A DNA stretch of 57,554 bases from Cytobacillus depressus (lineage in GTDB: Bacteria; Bacillota; Bacilli; Bacillales; Cytobacillaceae). Each line of letters begins with the position of its first letter. Within the stretch, counting starts at the first letter, position 1. Under the pieces are notes generated by a model. It ran no database searches. It saw only the letters and a program-made list of their open reading frames with translations, and was not told the origin of the DNA. The DNA is taken from positions 1-57,554 of the forward strand of contig NZ_WBOS01000023.1 in NCBI RefSeq assembly GCF_008923245.1, read 5' to 3'. Positions 15,565 to 24,103 of the stretch are shown piece by piece. Position numbers and translations under genes: made by a program.

Positions 15565-16953
15565 TTATTTCTCCCTATGTGTTAAAAGAATATAAGTGGA
15601 ATCTGCATTATGCTTGATTGAATACTGCGACTCTTTTAACCGAGGGATCCATAGAATTTCACCCTTGCTATCCGTTACAATCGGCCAACTGTTCCGATCC
15701 TGCAACGGCACTTTCTTATCGATAAAAATATCTTTAATTTTTTTAGAACCCTGCATGCCTTTCAATGTCATTCGATCGCCAGCTTCCCTTGTTCGAATAA
15801 TAAGCGGCAAGGTGATAGCATCACGTTCCAGAAGGATCGAATGAGACTGAAAACTTTCTAATGATCCCTTCGTATAGGCAAAAGAAATACTGCTGCCGTT
15901 TGGCAAATTAACCTCTCCGGGTTCGGCTATTTCAAAACGAAAAGATTGCACTGGGCAAAAACCAAATTGAAAATGGCATTTTTCGTATGAGCGGACAATC
16001 TTTAAACCGCTTGGGAAATGAAGGATACCGGATGGATTGGGACTGCCTATTAACGAAATCACATTTTCAGTATGTAATGCAGATAAAGATGCAGGTTTTT
16101 TCTTGTAAAGATAGTTTAATATTAGTTGAATCCCTCTTCTTTGTAAAGGTATTGGCATTGCATGAAAGGCCCTAATATTTAGGATTATTTCCTGAGCAGT
16201 TTTCTTTTCCATTACTTTATTCATTTTTTGGACAGTTAATTCCTGCAAAAAAGCTTCGTCGCTACGAATTTCTTCGCTAAAACGTTGAAAATGCTCATGA
16301 ACTTGCGGATTTTCCCTTTTTAAAAAAGGGAGAACTTCCTTGCGAAATCGGTTGCGGCTGTATATCCCCTTTTCATTGCTTGGGTCTCTTCGAGGGTCTA
16401 ATTTCTGCTCTAAACAATAATGTTCTATTTCCGCTCTATTTAAACATAAAAAAGGGCGAAGAATTTCCCCATTGCCAAAAGGCCTTAAGAAAGCAATTCC
16501 CGCTCTAGCATCACCAGAACTCCCTCTTGTCAGTCGCATGAGGATCGTTTCAACTTGATCATCCCCATGATGACCTAAAACGAGATAATCTGCTTCGTAT
16601 TTATCCATTACTTTATCAAAAAAACGGTACCGGCATTCTCGTGCAGCGATTTGCGAGCTTTTTCCTGTTTCCTTTATGTATGTCGGAACATCAATTTGTT
16701 CCATTTCAAATAGAATATTTCTTACCTTGCAAAACTGCCGAACAAATTCTGCTTCTGCAAGCGATTCTTCCCCTCTAAACATATGATCCACATGCGCGGC
16801 TATTATCGAAAGATTCCACTGCTGTTTTTTGCTCGATAAATAATGAAGAAGGGCCAACGAATCAGGCCCTCCTGAAACGCCAATCAACAGCCTTTTATTG
16901 TTTAAATTTAAGGCGTTTCTCTCTAGAAAAGCCCTTACCTTTGCATCTAGCAT
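15565..16953 (-). CDS. tilS: tRNA(Ile) lysidine synthase
   Basis: Converts C34 of the CAU-anticodon tRNA-Ile to lysidine so that it reads AUA codons; essential. The PP-loop ATPase motif SGGPDS is at residues 27-32. The N-terminal catalytic domain includes HVDHMFRGEESLAEAEFV and LGHHGDDQVETILMRL. A central TilS domain and a C-terminal substrate-binding domain (RTREAGDRMTLKG, KIKDIFIDKKVP) follow. At 462 aa it is close to the B. subtilis protein. Confidence 0.95.
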   Translation of the reverse strand: MLDAKVRAFLERNALNLNNKRLLIGVSGGPDSLALLHYLSSKKQQWNLSIIAAHVDHMFRGEESLAEAEFVRQFCKVRNILFEMEQIDVPTYIKETGKSSQIAARECRYRFFDKVMDKYEADYLVLGHHGDDQVETILMRLTRGSSGDARAGIAFLRPFGNGEILRPFLCLNRAEIEHYCLEQKLDPRRDPSNEKGIYSRNRFRKEVLPFLKRENPQVHEHFQRFSEEIRSDEAFLQELTVQKMNKVMEKKTAQEIILNIRAFHAMPIPLQRRGIQLILNYLYKKKPASLSALHTENVISLIGSPNPSGILHFPSGLKIVRSYEKCHFQFGFCPVQSFRFEIAEPGEVNLPNGSSISFAYTKGSLESFQSHSILLERDAITLPLIIRTREAGDRMTLKGMQGSKKIKDIFIDKKVPLQDRNSWPIVTDSKGEILWIPRLKESQYSIKHNADSTYILLTHREK

Positions 16954-17035
16954 TTGCGTCTTCCTTACTAATCAAATTTACTAAAAGCATAACATTTTCA
17001 GGGTGCTTTTTTCAAAGATTGCATTTAACTTTGCT

Positions 17036-18031
17036 TTATACCAATTGACCATATATATATATGACATAAAGAAGGGAGATGATCAAAAAGATTAAGATGG
17101 TTTCCAAAAAACCGCCTCTTTTTTTCTTTTTTATATACGATTGCCTGCTCACTGCCACTTGATTATTCTTCGTATGTGCTCGGCTGTTCTTTCCCGTTTT
17201 GCTCGAGTGTATTGGTTTCTGCTGAGGGGTTGTCTGATTTAATTGTAAAATGACGTTTCTCATTTCCTCGGCTGAAGAATATTTCCCTTGTAAAGCATGT
17301 AAAAGTACTCCTTCAAATTTCAATAGCTCCTTTTTTTGCCTGATCATAAAAATAAGCTGTTTTAGATCTCCTGACGTTTTGTGGAACCGTTTCGGATAAG
17401 CTATATTCATTAGAATCATGGCAACAGCAAAAAGGTCATAGCTTGGTTCAGCTTTCCTCGTACCAAGTCCCCAATATCCACGATCAAAAAACTCAGTAAA
17501 TTCTTTAATCGCCCTTCCCTGGATGGTCGTGCCACCTACATCAATGCAACGAATTCGTGGTGGAGGGCCTGTAACGATTAAATTTTCTGGCTTTAGATCT
17601 CCAAACACCCATCCGCTTTCATGTAGCTTATGTAAGTCATTCAACAGCTGTAAAATGACGGCTTCAATCCACGATTCCCCTTTTTGCTCAATAAATTTCA
17701 ACAGGTCCGGGCCCTTTATATATTCCATCACATAGAAGGATATTTGCTTTCCGCCGTAAACCCAGTCATCCACATCAATCAAAGAAGGTCCAAGGGCAGA
17801 GCCTGGGACCTTTTCAAAAGATTTTAACACGTTGACCTCTGATGTAATGGAAAATCCGTTATCACTCATTTTTAATGCGACCTGCTTTTGTCCGCTATTC
17901 GCTAAAAACACAATCCCGTTTGCCCCGTAGCCAAGCTCGCTCACAATTGTATAACAATTATGATGCCATTTCCCTTTAATGACCATGCCTCGGCTTATAT
18001 TAAACAGATTCTTCAAAGAATGATTCATCAT
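17036..18031 (-). CDS. yabT: forespore serine/threonine protein kinase YabT-like, membrane-anchored
   Basis: Hanks-type kinase fold (residues about 20-260) followed by a basic linker and one C-terminal transmembrane helix (ETILIFLIISLLYVIYIYG), with no external domain. The ATP lysine is in QVALKMS. The catalytic loop reads FGDLKPENL and the metal loop CIDVGGT, so the usual HRD and DFG motifs are modified. This matches B. subtilis YabT, a DNA-activated kinase in the forespore that phosphorylates RecA and other proteins. It overlaps yabS by 32 nt. The MMN start agrees with YabT, although no strong ribosome site precedes it. Confidence 0.88.
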   Translation of the reverse strand: MMNHSLKNLFNISRGMVIKGKWHHNCYTIVSELGYGANGIVFLANSGQKQVALKMSDNGFSITSEVNVLKSFEKVPGSALGPSLIDVDDWVYGGKQISFYVMEYIKGPDLLKFIEQKGESWIEAVILQLLNDLHKLHESGWVFGDLKPENLIVTGPPPRIRCIDVGGTTIQGRAIKEFTEFFDRGYWGLGTRKAEPSYDLFAVAMILMNIAYPKRFHKTSGDLKQLIFMIRQKKELLKFEGVLLHALQGKYSSAEEMRNVILQLNQTTPQQKPIHSSKTGKNSRAHTKNNQVAVSRQSYIKKKKRGGFLETILIFLIISLLYVIYIYGQLV

Positions 18032-18737
18032 CGCGGGATAACAGACTCCTTAATGAGCGTTTTTTCTTAAAATGGGATAAGGCTTCTCGAATCGCTGGTC
18101 CTGTTGGAGTGATCCCGCCTGTCGTTAACTTGCCGAATATACTTGTTAATGCTCCTAAGTTAGGTGACCAATCGAGCAGCTTTTCTACCTCTTTCTTTTT
18201 TCCCGGAAAAACGAAAACAGAAAAGCGGTTTTCTCCTGAACGTGCATTTAAGCTTAGTGATAAATCAACCAATGCTTCCTTCACAGTCGGAAGCTTATGT
18301 GTCATACTTGCGCTCGTATCAACTAGAACGAGTACTTCAAGCTCCACAGTTTCTCCGAGCTCATCTACAACCTCCATGACCTCGCCCCTCTGTTCCGGCG
18401 AAAGGTCTTCAACTGTTTTTGAGCCTCCTAAGATTTGCTGCAATTCGCGGTTGACGACTCCTTGCAATGTTTGAGTCATTGCCTTTCTTGTCACCATTTG
18501 AACGGTTTGGGATAGCTGCTTCGCATAGACAATTTGGCTTATCCCTCCTCCAGACATAGCAATGCCTTCAATCTCGTTCATGCTCTTTTCATCAATAACG
18601 TCCTTTTCCATCACTCCTATGACATTGATTGTTATTCCTTGCTCCTTTGCCAAGGCAGCCATCGCCATCGGATCTTCGCCTTGGTTTGAGTAGCCATCTG
18701 TAATTAATAAAATTTGCTTTAACGTACCAGTTTTCAT
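18000..18737 (-). CDS. yabS: von Willebrand factor A domain protein YabS
   Basis: A 245-aa cytoplasmic VWA-domain protein. The metal-ion-dependent adhesion site DTSASMT (DxSxS) lies mid-protein in VLVLVDTSASMTHK, with the later GGITPTGPAIREAL. The N-terminal part resembles a second, degenerate VWA half (QILLITDGYSNQGEDP). Biochemical function is unknown. It lies between spoIIE and yabT and overlaps yabT, so the two are probably co-expressed during sporulation, as in B. subtilis. GGAGGGG precedes the ATG. Confidence 0.85.
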   Translation of the reverse strand: MKTGTLKQILLITDGYSNQGEDPMAMAALAKEQGITINVIGVMEKDVIDEKSMNEIEGIAMSGGGISQIVYAKQLSQTVQMVTRKAMTQTLQGVVNRELQQILGGSKTVEDLSPEQRGEVMEVVDELGETVELEVLVLVDTSASMTHKLPTVKEALVDLSLSLNARSGENRFSVFVFPGKKKEVEKLLDWSPNLGALTSIFGKLTTGGITPTGPAIREALSHFKKKRSLRSLLSRDDESFFEESV

Positions 18738-18828
18738 AATGAGGCCCCTCCACTTTTCTAATTTATCCTCATTTTCGTCCTTCGGAGGGGGAATTATACA
18801 TATTTTTATATTATTCAGGTTAAATTAA

Positions 18829-21312
18829 CTAATTGGCTTTTTGGCGGATTGAATGAACAGGAATCGATGCCCACTTCGGCGTATTATGTTTGATTTTAGC
18901 TACGACGACTGTCATATCATCCTCAATAGAGCCAGATCTTGAGCGGATGACCTCCTCCATAATTAAGTCAGCCACATCTTGTGGATCATTTGTTTTTAAC
19001 TCGCTAATCTTCCTCTTCATCCATAAATCAAAGTTTTCTACATGCTTCGGCCCTTCAAATATGCCATCGCTCATCATAATTAATAAATCTTCAGCTTTAA
19101 GCTGTTCACTTACAACATCAACCTCAAACTCTTGTATAATGCCCATCGGCAAATTGCTTGCTTGTATCTTTAACACTTTATTTCCCCGCTTAATAAAGCT
19201 TGGAGAAGAGCCAATTTTCAAAAATTCCCCCCCAGCATTTTGGAGGTCGATCATCGCCAAATCCAAAGTTGAGAAGATTTCGTCCGTTGTTCGTAACGAT
19301 AAAACGGAATTGACTGATTTAATCGCAACTTTTTCCTTAATTCCGGATTGTAAAATTTTCTGCAGTAGCTGAAGGGTTTCTTTGCTTTCAATATGAGCCC
19401 GCTCCCCGTTACCCATTCCATCACTAATGGCAATGGCAAACTTTCCGCAGCCTAACTCAATCGTTGAATAGCTGTCCCCTGAAATAAACCCGCCGCCTTT
19501 TGCCGCATGAGCAACTCCCGTATCGACTGTAAACGCCTTGGCTGAGCGGAACGTCACATGGCAAAAGCCATTTGGATAGGTCGAGCACTCCTCTGAATTC
19601 ACCACAATCGTTTCACCTAAAATATCAGAAAGCATTGGTGCAATTAACTTCTCACACTCTCCATGTCCTTGACAGTAAGGGATGGTCATATCAATATCTA
19701 CATTTCTCTGCTCAAGGCTATATATTTCTACTTGTTCAATATGAATGCCGAAATCTTGCAGCGCTTCGAGAATCAAATCCTCTTGTTTATGATGGTTTTC
19801 CCGTTCTCTTTGAATTTCCTTAGCAAAATCGCCCATAACTTCTGATACGCCCCGTAATTGATCAGCGACCAATCTGCGGCTTTCCTGCACCTGCTTTTTT
19901 AATTTTTGGTTTGCATAAAAGAATGTAAGCTCCTGTTGGATCACTTCTGTTACTTTTTTCGATCTTGTACAATATTTCTCCCACTCTCTTGAAAGTCGTG
20001 GGGAAAGTGCACCATTATTTTCATCTAAATCACTCATAATATTTTCCATATAGGCATAGGTTGTATCAAAGTTCCTTGCCCAGCAATGATCCTTCTTAAA
20101 GCAACTTTGGCATGTCTTTCCTGTCACATTGCTTAAAAAGTAGTCTAGTTCTCTATCCTTCTCTTCTTCCTCCCATTCGGACGGCTCATCATAAGAGGAG
20201 AAGCTCTTTGAAAGCGCTTGAAATACATTGGAGAACTGTGCGACTCTTTGAGCAGTTACGTCGCGCATTTTCCTCATATATTGCTGTTGTTCAGCGGCAT
20301 ATTCGGCTGTACCTGGAATATGCTTTGCTAGTCTAGTAGATAATGCCTGAGGCGTGAGAAGAAACAAGAATATAGCTACTGCAGTTTCTAACACCGTTTT
20401 TAATAGATTGGCGCTTTCTTCTCCGTACATGCCCATTAATAGAGTTGCTATAAATAACCCAGCTGCTACCCCTATTTTCCTGCCTTCTTTTAATAGACCG
20501 CCGAGAAGACCGGCAAAGGCAAGCAAGCTCATATGATAGAAGCTCGTCACATTGGCAAGGCTAAATATTAAGCCTGTCACAACTCCGACTGTCGATCCAA
20601 CCGTCGCACCGGCTACAAAAGCAAAAAGCAGAACTAAATATCTCGACATAATATGTTCAACTGAAAGATCATAGACAGACCAACCAATTGTCCCTGTCAT
20701 GACCGAGGCTAACATTATTATTAAACAGACGATTTCCTCTGTTTTCAACGATTGACGGCGCTTACTAAAGGATAATAGCGGGATGCTTTGGATAAAAATA
20801 AGGGTAAGAATAAACCCTAAACTTGCTTCGACTCCAGCCATCATCCCATCATAGAGGGTCATATTCTTTGTTAGGATAAATGTCTTTAATAAACCTCCGC
20901 CAAGCAATGTAAAGAACACAAAAAATGGCAATGCTCGCAATTCATGTTTTAGCCATTTCTTTGCGATTCGAAAAGTAAATAAAAATAGGAAGGCCATTCC
21001 AAAGGCAGATACGGTATTTGTTATAGACAGCGTAGCAGCACCAGCAACTAAACCGACTAACGCAAGAGGGGCTTTATCCCTTCTGATGAAATAAACAGCA
21101 GCAAAAAACGGGAGACAAAAAGGAGTAAGTTTGGCCAAAATGAGTGCCCTACCAAGCAAAAAACCAATTATTAACAGAAGGTAGCCTTTTTTGATAAAAA
21201 AGGTTTCCAGTCCAGACTGAAATTTCATAATTCCCTTAGCGAATTCCAATTTAGGTCTGTCAAAATTCACATCTCCAATTGGCTCGATCAAATTCCTTTC
21301 TACTTTTTCCAT
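18829..21312 (-). CDS. spoIIE: stage II sporulation protein E, SpoIIAA phosphatase
   Basis: Integral-membrane PP2C phosphatase. It dephosphorylates SpoIIAA-P to release sigma-F in the forespore, and it localises with FtsZ to the polar septum. The N-terminal third (residues about 40-330) contains around ten hydrophobic segments. A central regulatory domain with four cysteines (CQSCFKKDHC) follows, then the C-terminal PP2C domain with metal aspartates in AISDGMGNGERAH and MMSDGIFEG. At 827 aa it equals the B. subtilis size. Transcription comes from a Spo0A-dependent promoter at 21345-21410. Confidence 0.97.
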   Translation of the reverse strand: MEKVERNLIEPIGDVNFDRPKLEFAKGIMKFQSGLETFFIKKGYLLLIIGFLLGRALILAKLTPFCLPFFAAVYFIRRDKAPLALVGLVAGAATLSITNTVSAFGMAFLFLFTFRIAKKWLKHELRALPFFVFFTLLGGGLLKTFILTKNMTLYDGMMAGVEASLGFILTLIFIQSIPLLSFSKRRQSLKTEEIVCLIIMLASVMTGTIGWSVYDLSVEHIMSRYLVLLFAFVAGATVGSTVGVVTGLIFSLANVTSFYHMSLLAFAGLLGGLLKEGRKIGVAAGLFIATLLMGMYGEESANLLKTVLETAVAIFLFLLTPQALSTRLAKHIPGTAEYAAEQQQYMRKMRDVTAQRVAQFSNVFQALSKSFSSYDEPSEWEEEEKDRELDYFLSNVTGKTCQSCFKKDHCWARNFDTTYAYMENIMSDLDENNGALSPRLSREWEKYCTRSKKVTEVIQQELTFFYANQKLKKQVQESRRLVADQLRGVSEVMGDFAKEIQRERENHHKQEDLILEALQDFGIHIEQVEIYSLEQRNVDIDMTIPYCQGHGECEKLIAPMLSDILGETIVVNSEECSTYPNGFCHVTFRSAKAFTVDTGVAHAAKGGGFISGDSYSTIELGCGKFAIAISDGMGNGERAHIESKETLQLLQKILQSGIKEKVAIKSVNSVLSLRTTDEIFSTLDLAMIDLQNAGGEFLKIGSSPSFIKRGNKVLKIQASNLPMGIIQEFEVDVVSEQLKAEDLLIMMSDGIFEGPKHVENFDLWMKRKISELKTNDPQDVADLIMEEVIRSRSGSIEDDMTVVVAKIKHNTPKWASIPVHSIRQKAN

Positions 21313-21344
21313 TTTCTACACTCCCATCTTTTATCTTACTGTTC

Positions 21345-21410
21345 AGTATAGATTTAATGAGGATAGAAGTTTGTCAAAAAAGCGGACAAGCAGCTATAAT
21401 TCGTTCGACG
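21345..21410 (-). promoter_or_regulatory. Spo0A-activated spoIIE promoter with 21-bp spacer
   Basis: On the minus strand TTGACA (21372-21377) and TATACT (21345-21350) are separated by 21 bp, the long spacing known for the B. subtilis spoIIE and spoIIG promoters. A Spo0A box TGACAAA (21370-21376) overlaps the -35. Another, CGTCGAA (21404-21410), lies upstream; each matches the TGNCGAA core at 6 of 7 positions. Confidence 0.85.
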
Positions 21411-21486
21411 CTTTCCTCTGTAATATCCAAAAAGCAAACAAAATGTGTGAAATAGCCTATAATGCGACAACAATTTAGTTGCACAC

Positions 21487-21517
21487 AAAAAAGACAAGTC
21501 AATGTGACTTGTCTTTC
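21487..21517 (-). terminator. terminator after yabR
   Basis: Perfect minus-strand stem AAAGACAAGTCA / TGACTTGTCTTT with a CAT loop and T6. It separates the mazG-to-yabR unit from spoIIE. Confidence 0.92.
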
Positions 21518-21577
21518 TAATGGGAATTATAAACGTTCAACCCTGCTATATAAAAATGCTATCGATTAAGCAGCAAG

Positions 21578-22045
21578 TTAACCCCGTCTAGCGCCTCTTC
21601 CCCCACGCTTTGATTCCGTATTACGTTTCAATGATGACAGACGATCTTCACTATCCTTTAAGAAACGGGCCATTTTAGATTCGAAGTTTTCTCTTGTAGA
21701 GCGATTATCATTCGATCTGCCTTGACGTGGACGTTGGGAATGTGAATGTCCTCTGGACTCTCTTCTTTCGCCTCTTTCAGGTCTTTCTGGTCTTTCTGGT
21801 CTTTCAGGCCGATCTTTTGCCTTTTTGATGGATAAGCCAATCTTTCCATCCTTTTCGACATTAATAACTTTAACTTCAACCTGGTCACCGACTTTAAGGT
21901 GTTCGTTAATATCCTTTACATAATTGTCTGCGACCTCACTAATGTGCACCAGACCTGTTAAGCCTTCCGGTAACTCCACAAACGCTCCGAAATTTGTAAT
22001 ACCTGTTACCTTTCCTTGTAACTTGCTGCCCACTTCGATTGACAT
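21578..22045 (-). CDS. yabR: S1-domain RNA-binding protein YabR (general stress protein 13 type)
   Basis: One N-terminal S1/OB-fold domain (residues 1-75: VGSKLQGKVTGITNFGAFVE ... KDGKIGLSIKKA) of the polynucleotide-phosphorylase type. A basic, arginine-rich tail begins with four RPE triplets, continues with RGERRES, and ends RGGRGARRG. The S1 domain suggests RNA or ribosome binding; the tail probably adds nonspecific RNA affinity. At 155 aa it is longer than B. subtilis YabR because of the tail. GGAGG precedes the ATG. It lies 82 nt after divIC. Confidence 0.9.
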   Translation of the reverse strand: MSIEVGSKLQGKVTGITNFGAFVELPEGLTGLVHISEVADNYVKDINEHLKVGDQVEVKVINVEKDGKIGLSIKKAKDRPERPERPERPERGERRESRGHSHSQRPRQGRSNDNRSTRENFESKMARFLKDSEDRLSSLKRNTESKRGGRGARRG

Positions 22046-22127
22046 AAAAAGAAACTTCCTCCTTGACAGATATAAAAATACTTATTATATATTATACCGA
22101 ATTTAAGAAAAGAGTTCAATACAAGGT

Positions 22128-22535
22128 CTAATTAGATGACGAATCCTTCTTATTCCTTTTTTCCCTTTGCTCAGGCAAATTAAAGATAATTTCATTGTTC
22201 TCAGAAAGGAAATAATCTTTTCTGGCAAGCTTAGCAATATACTCATCATCATTCAGCTTAACTATTTCTTCTTCAAGAGCTACTTCCTTTTCCTTTAATA
22301 AGGCCAGTTCGTGCTCAAGCTTCTTCTTTTCTGCTAATTTCTCTTCCATTGTAGAGGATTGCGAAACGAGTGTGGAAATCATGAAGAAGGAAAGGACGGC
22401 AACTCCAACGAAAAAAGCTGCTAATCTTCTAAATAAGAGCTTTCTTTTCCTTTCTGCGTGGATCTCAGCGGCTTCCTGCTGCTCGACATAGCTTGTATGA
22501 ATTTGGGCTACATTTCTTTTTTTGACGGCACCCAT
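22128..22535 (-). CDS. divIC: cell division protein DivIC (FtsB-like)
   Basis: Bitopic septal protein that forms the FtsL-DivIB-DivIC complex. A short cytoplasmic N-terminus with basic residues (ERKRKLLFRRL) precedes one transmembrane segment (FFVGVAVLSFFMISTLV, about residues 37-54). A leucine/lysine heptad coiled coil follows (KKLEHELALLKEKEVALEEE), then the family C-terminal ARKDYFLSENNEIIFNLP. It is placed between yabQ (14 nt upstream) and yabR, as in B. subtilis. Confidence 0.93.
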   Translation of the reverse strand: MGAVKKRNVAQIHTSYVEQQEAAEIHAERKRKLLFRRLAAFFVGVAVLSFFMISTLVSQSSTMEEKLAEKKKLEHELALLKEKEVALEEEIVKLNDDEYIAKLARKDYFLSENNEIIFNLPEQREKRNKKDSSSN

Positions 22536-22549
22536 TTCGCATCCCTCCC

Positions 22550-23182
22550 TTAATTTTTATTTTTTTTCAATCTTGTTATCCAATTCACTAAATTATTCTT
22601 GATTCGCTTTGAAAATCCTGCCATTCTATTATATAACTTCTCGACTGATTTTTTAAGACGTTTCGGCAAAACTTTCCACAATAGGACGAATATCCACTTA
22701 ATTGGAAGAAGTGCCACTTTACAAATAAATAAACTGATTTTGAAAAGCATTTTTAAAAGAGATAAAAGCCCTCTGCTTGTCATAACCAACAACGAGATGG
22801 CAAATAAAATTAATCCTCTAATTGGTTTAAACAAACCTAAGTAAATGACTTTTACTATAAAGCGATAAATAGAGATTATCATTGAGATGACAATCTCTAG
22901 CAATCGTAAGTAAATATGTTTAATCAAACTTTGATAAGCAGCAAATCCACATAAAAGGGCAATAAAAATATAAAATCTCAGTTCACCGCGATTAACGATA
23001 AATAAAATATAAAAAATGGCGAGCCCTTGAACAATCCAAAAAAGAATATCATTTATAAAAACAATCCAGCTTTTCCGATTGGATCTTTTTAAGAAACGAT
23101 TATACGTATCCAAGGCTGCACCAAACATACTGCCCATGCCAATCATCGAGAGCATGGTAAGAAATTGTGTGGATAACGTCAT
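22550..23182 (-). CDS. yabQ: spore cortex biosynthesis membrane protein YabQ
   Basis: Polytopic membrane protein of 210 aa; in B. subtilis YabQ is sigma-E-dependent and required for spore cortex formation. Hydrophobic segments occur at about residues 5-25, 42-60, 65-85 and further along. The N-terminal MIGMGSMFGAALDTYNRFLKR is typical of the family. The C-terminal part is highly basic (KRLKKSVEKL). It overlaps yabP by 4 nt (ATGA), so the two are translationally coupled. The molecular role is not known. Confidence 0.9.
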   Translation of the reverse strand: MTLSTQFLTMLSMIGMGSMFGAALDTYNRFLKRSNRKSWIVFINDILFWIVQGLAIFYILFIVNRGELRFYIFIALLCGFAAYQSLIKHIYLRLLEIVISMIISIYRFIVKVIYLGLFKPIRGLILFAISLLVMTSRGLLSLLKMLFKISLFICKVALLPIKWIFVLLWKVLPKRLKKSVEKLYNRMAGFSKRIKNNLVNWITRLKKNKN

Positions 23183-23481
23183 CGGAACAACTTGCTAAAG
23201 AAGCCTTTAGCCTTATCTCCATGCTGATCATCTAAATAAACGAGATCTAATATTTTCCCTTTAATGGAAACAATCCCTTTATCCACATCAAGGTTTTTCA
23301 TTTGCAGGTTCTGCCCTTTTATCGCCAGAAATCCCATAACTGTATCCAATAAGAATTCCTCGTTATCAAAACTCTCTACTTGCTTTACCCCAGTAATATC
23401 CAACAGCCTTCTGCCCCTCATAATGACATCGTGCTCCTGGACATTCGATCTAGTTGAATTTTGCTCATAATTTTGGCTCAT
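23179..23481 (-). CDS. yabP: sporulation protein YabP
   Basis: A 100-aa protein of the YabP/YqfC family; in B. subtilis yabP is sigma-E-controlled and needed for sporulation. The conserved core is HDVIMRGRRLLDITGVKQVESF followed by FLLDTVMGFLAIKGQNL and LDVDKGIVSIKG. There is no transmembrane segment. It is the first gene of the yabP-yabQ-divIC-yabR block, but it is separated from rqcP by two tandem repeats. Confidence 0.9.
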   Translation of the reverse strand: MSQNYEQNSTRSNVQEHDVIMRGRRLLDITGVKQVESFDNEEFLLDTVMGFLAIKGQNLQMKNLDVDKGIVSIKGKILDLVYLDDQHGDKAKGFFSKLFR

Positions 23482-23556
23482 CTTCTATCCCCTCACAATC
23501 ACAAAGTACAAGCTTTTTGTACAAGTTTATGAAAAGAGGGAATGGAATAGAACACC

Positions 23557-23680
23557 GAAAAGCGGAGAGCGCCTGATTATCGGCGACAAGCATAAGCCCA
23601 ACCGGCAGGAAGGTTGCTCTTTAACCTTCTTGACGGATTGGCTTATGACCTCGAGCCGATGGCGCTTGGAGCTAGACAAT
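23557..23680 (+). repeat. mosaic intergenic repeat, copy B
   Basis: Complete short copy: GAAAAGCGG start, AGCGCC/GGCGCT outer helix, ATCGG/CCGAT second helix, CATAAG/CTTATG, GAAGGTT/AACCTTC, and end GGAGCTAGACAAT. The second helix is CCCC/GGGG in other copies, so both sides changed together. Immediately followed by copy C in the same orientation. Confidence 0.82.
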
Positions 23681-23683
23681 TAG

Positions 23684-23834
23684 AAATGCGGAAGCACCTT
23701 GTAAGAGGAACATCGACGTCAACACATCCTGTGCAAGTCCGACAAGCATAAGGCAGTCTTGCGGGAAGGTTGTTCTTTAACCTTCTTGACAGAATGACTT
23801 ATGACCTCGAGCTGACAAGCATGGAGCTAGAAAA
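23684..23834 (+). repeat. mosaic intergenic repeat, copy C (tandem with B)
   Basis: AAATGCGGAAGCACC start, CATAAG/CTTATG and GAAGGTT/AACCTTC helices around the TTCTTT loop, GACCTCGAGC, and end GGAGCTAGAAAA. It stops 2-3 bases from the rqcP stop codon. B and C together fill the 23482-23836 spacer. Confidence 0.8.
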
Positions 23835-23836
23835 TT

Positions 23837-24103
23837 CTAGCTTTCGACTTCGGCCTTTTCTTCCTTTACAATCGTATACATCTCGGCTGCTTCTTCTTTT
23901 TTCGTTGTTTCTTGGAGGCGTTCGATTTTGACTGTGACAAGCTTTTGGCCAAAACGAATGACTAATTCATCGCCTACCTTCACAGTAGTACTAGCTTTAG
24001 CCTGGACGCCATTTACAAGAATTCTTCCTTGATCGGAAACTTCTTTCGCTAATGTTCTTCTTTTAATTAACCGTGAAACCTTTAAAAATTTATCAAGTCT
24101 CAT
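23837..24103 (-). CDS. rqcP: S4-domain protein RqcP (YabO, Hsp15-like)
   Basis: Small ribosome-associated quality control factor; with RqcH it supports alanine tailing of peptides on stalled 50S subunits in Bacillus. The S4 RNA-binding domain fills residues 1-60: MRLDKFLKVSRLIKRRTLAK then GRILVNGVQAKASTTVKVGD. The rest is a charged tail rich in Glu and Lys. It overlaps mazG by 11 nt and has AGGAG upstream. Conserved position next to mazG. Confidence 0.92.
   Translation of the reverse strand: MRLDKFLKVSRLIKRRTLAKEVSDQGRILVNGVQAKASTTVKVGDELVIRFGQKLVTVKIERLQETTKKEEAAEMYTIVKEEKAEVES

Noticed and set aside
21313..21577. tRNA genes between spoIIE and yabR, as in B. subtilis
   Set aside because: The spacer was read on both strands; it holds only the spoIIE promoter and the yabR terminator, with no cloverleaf or T-loop sequence.
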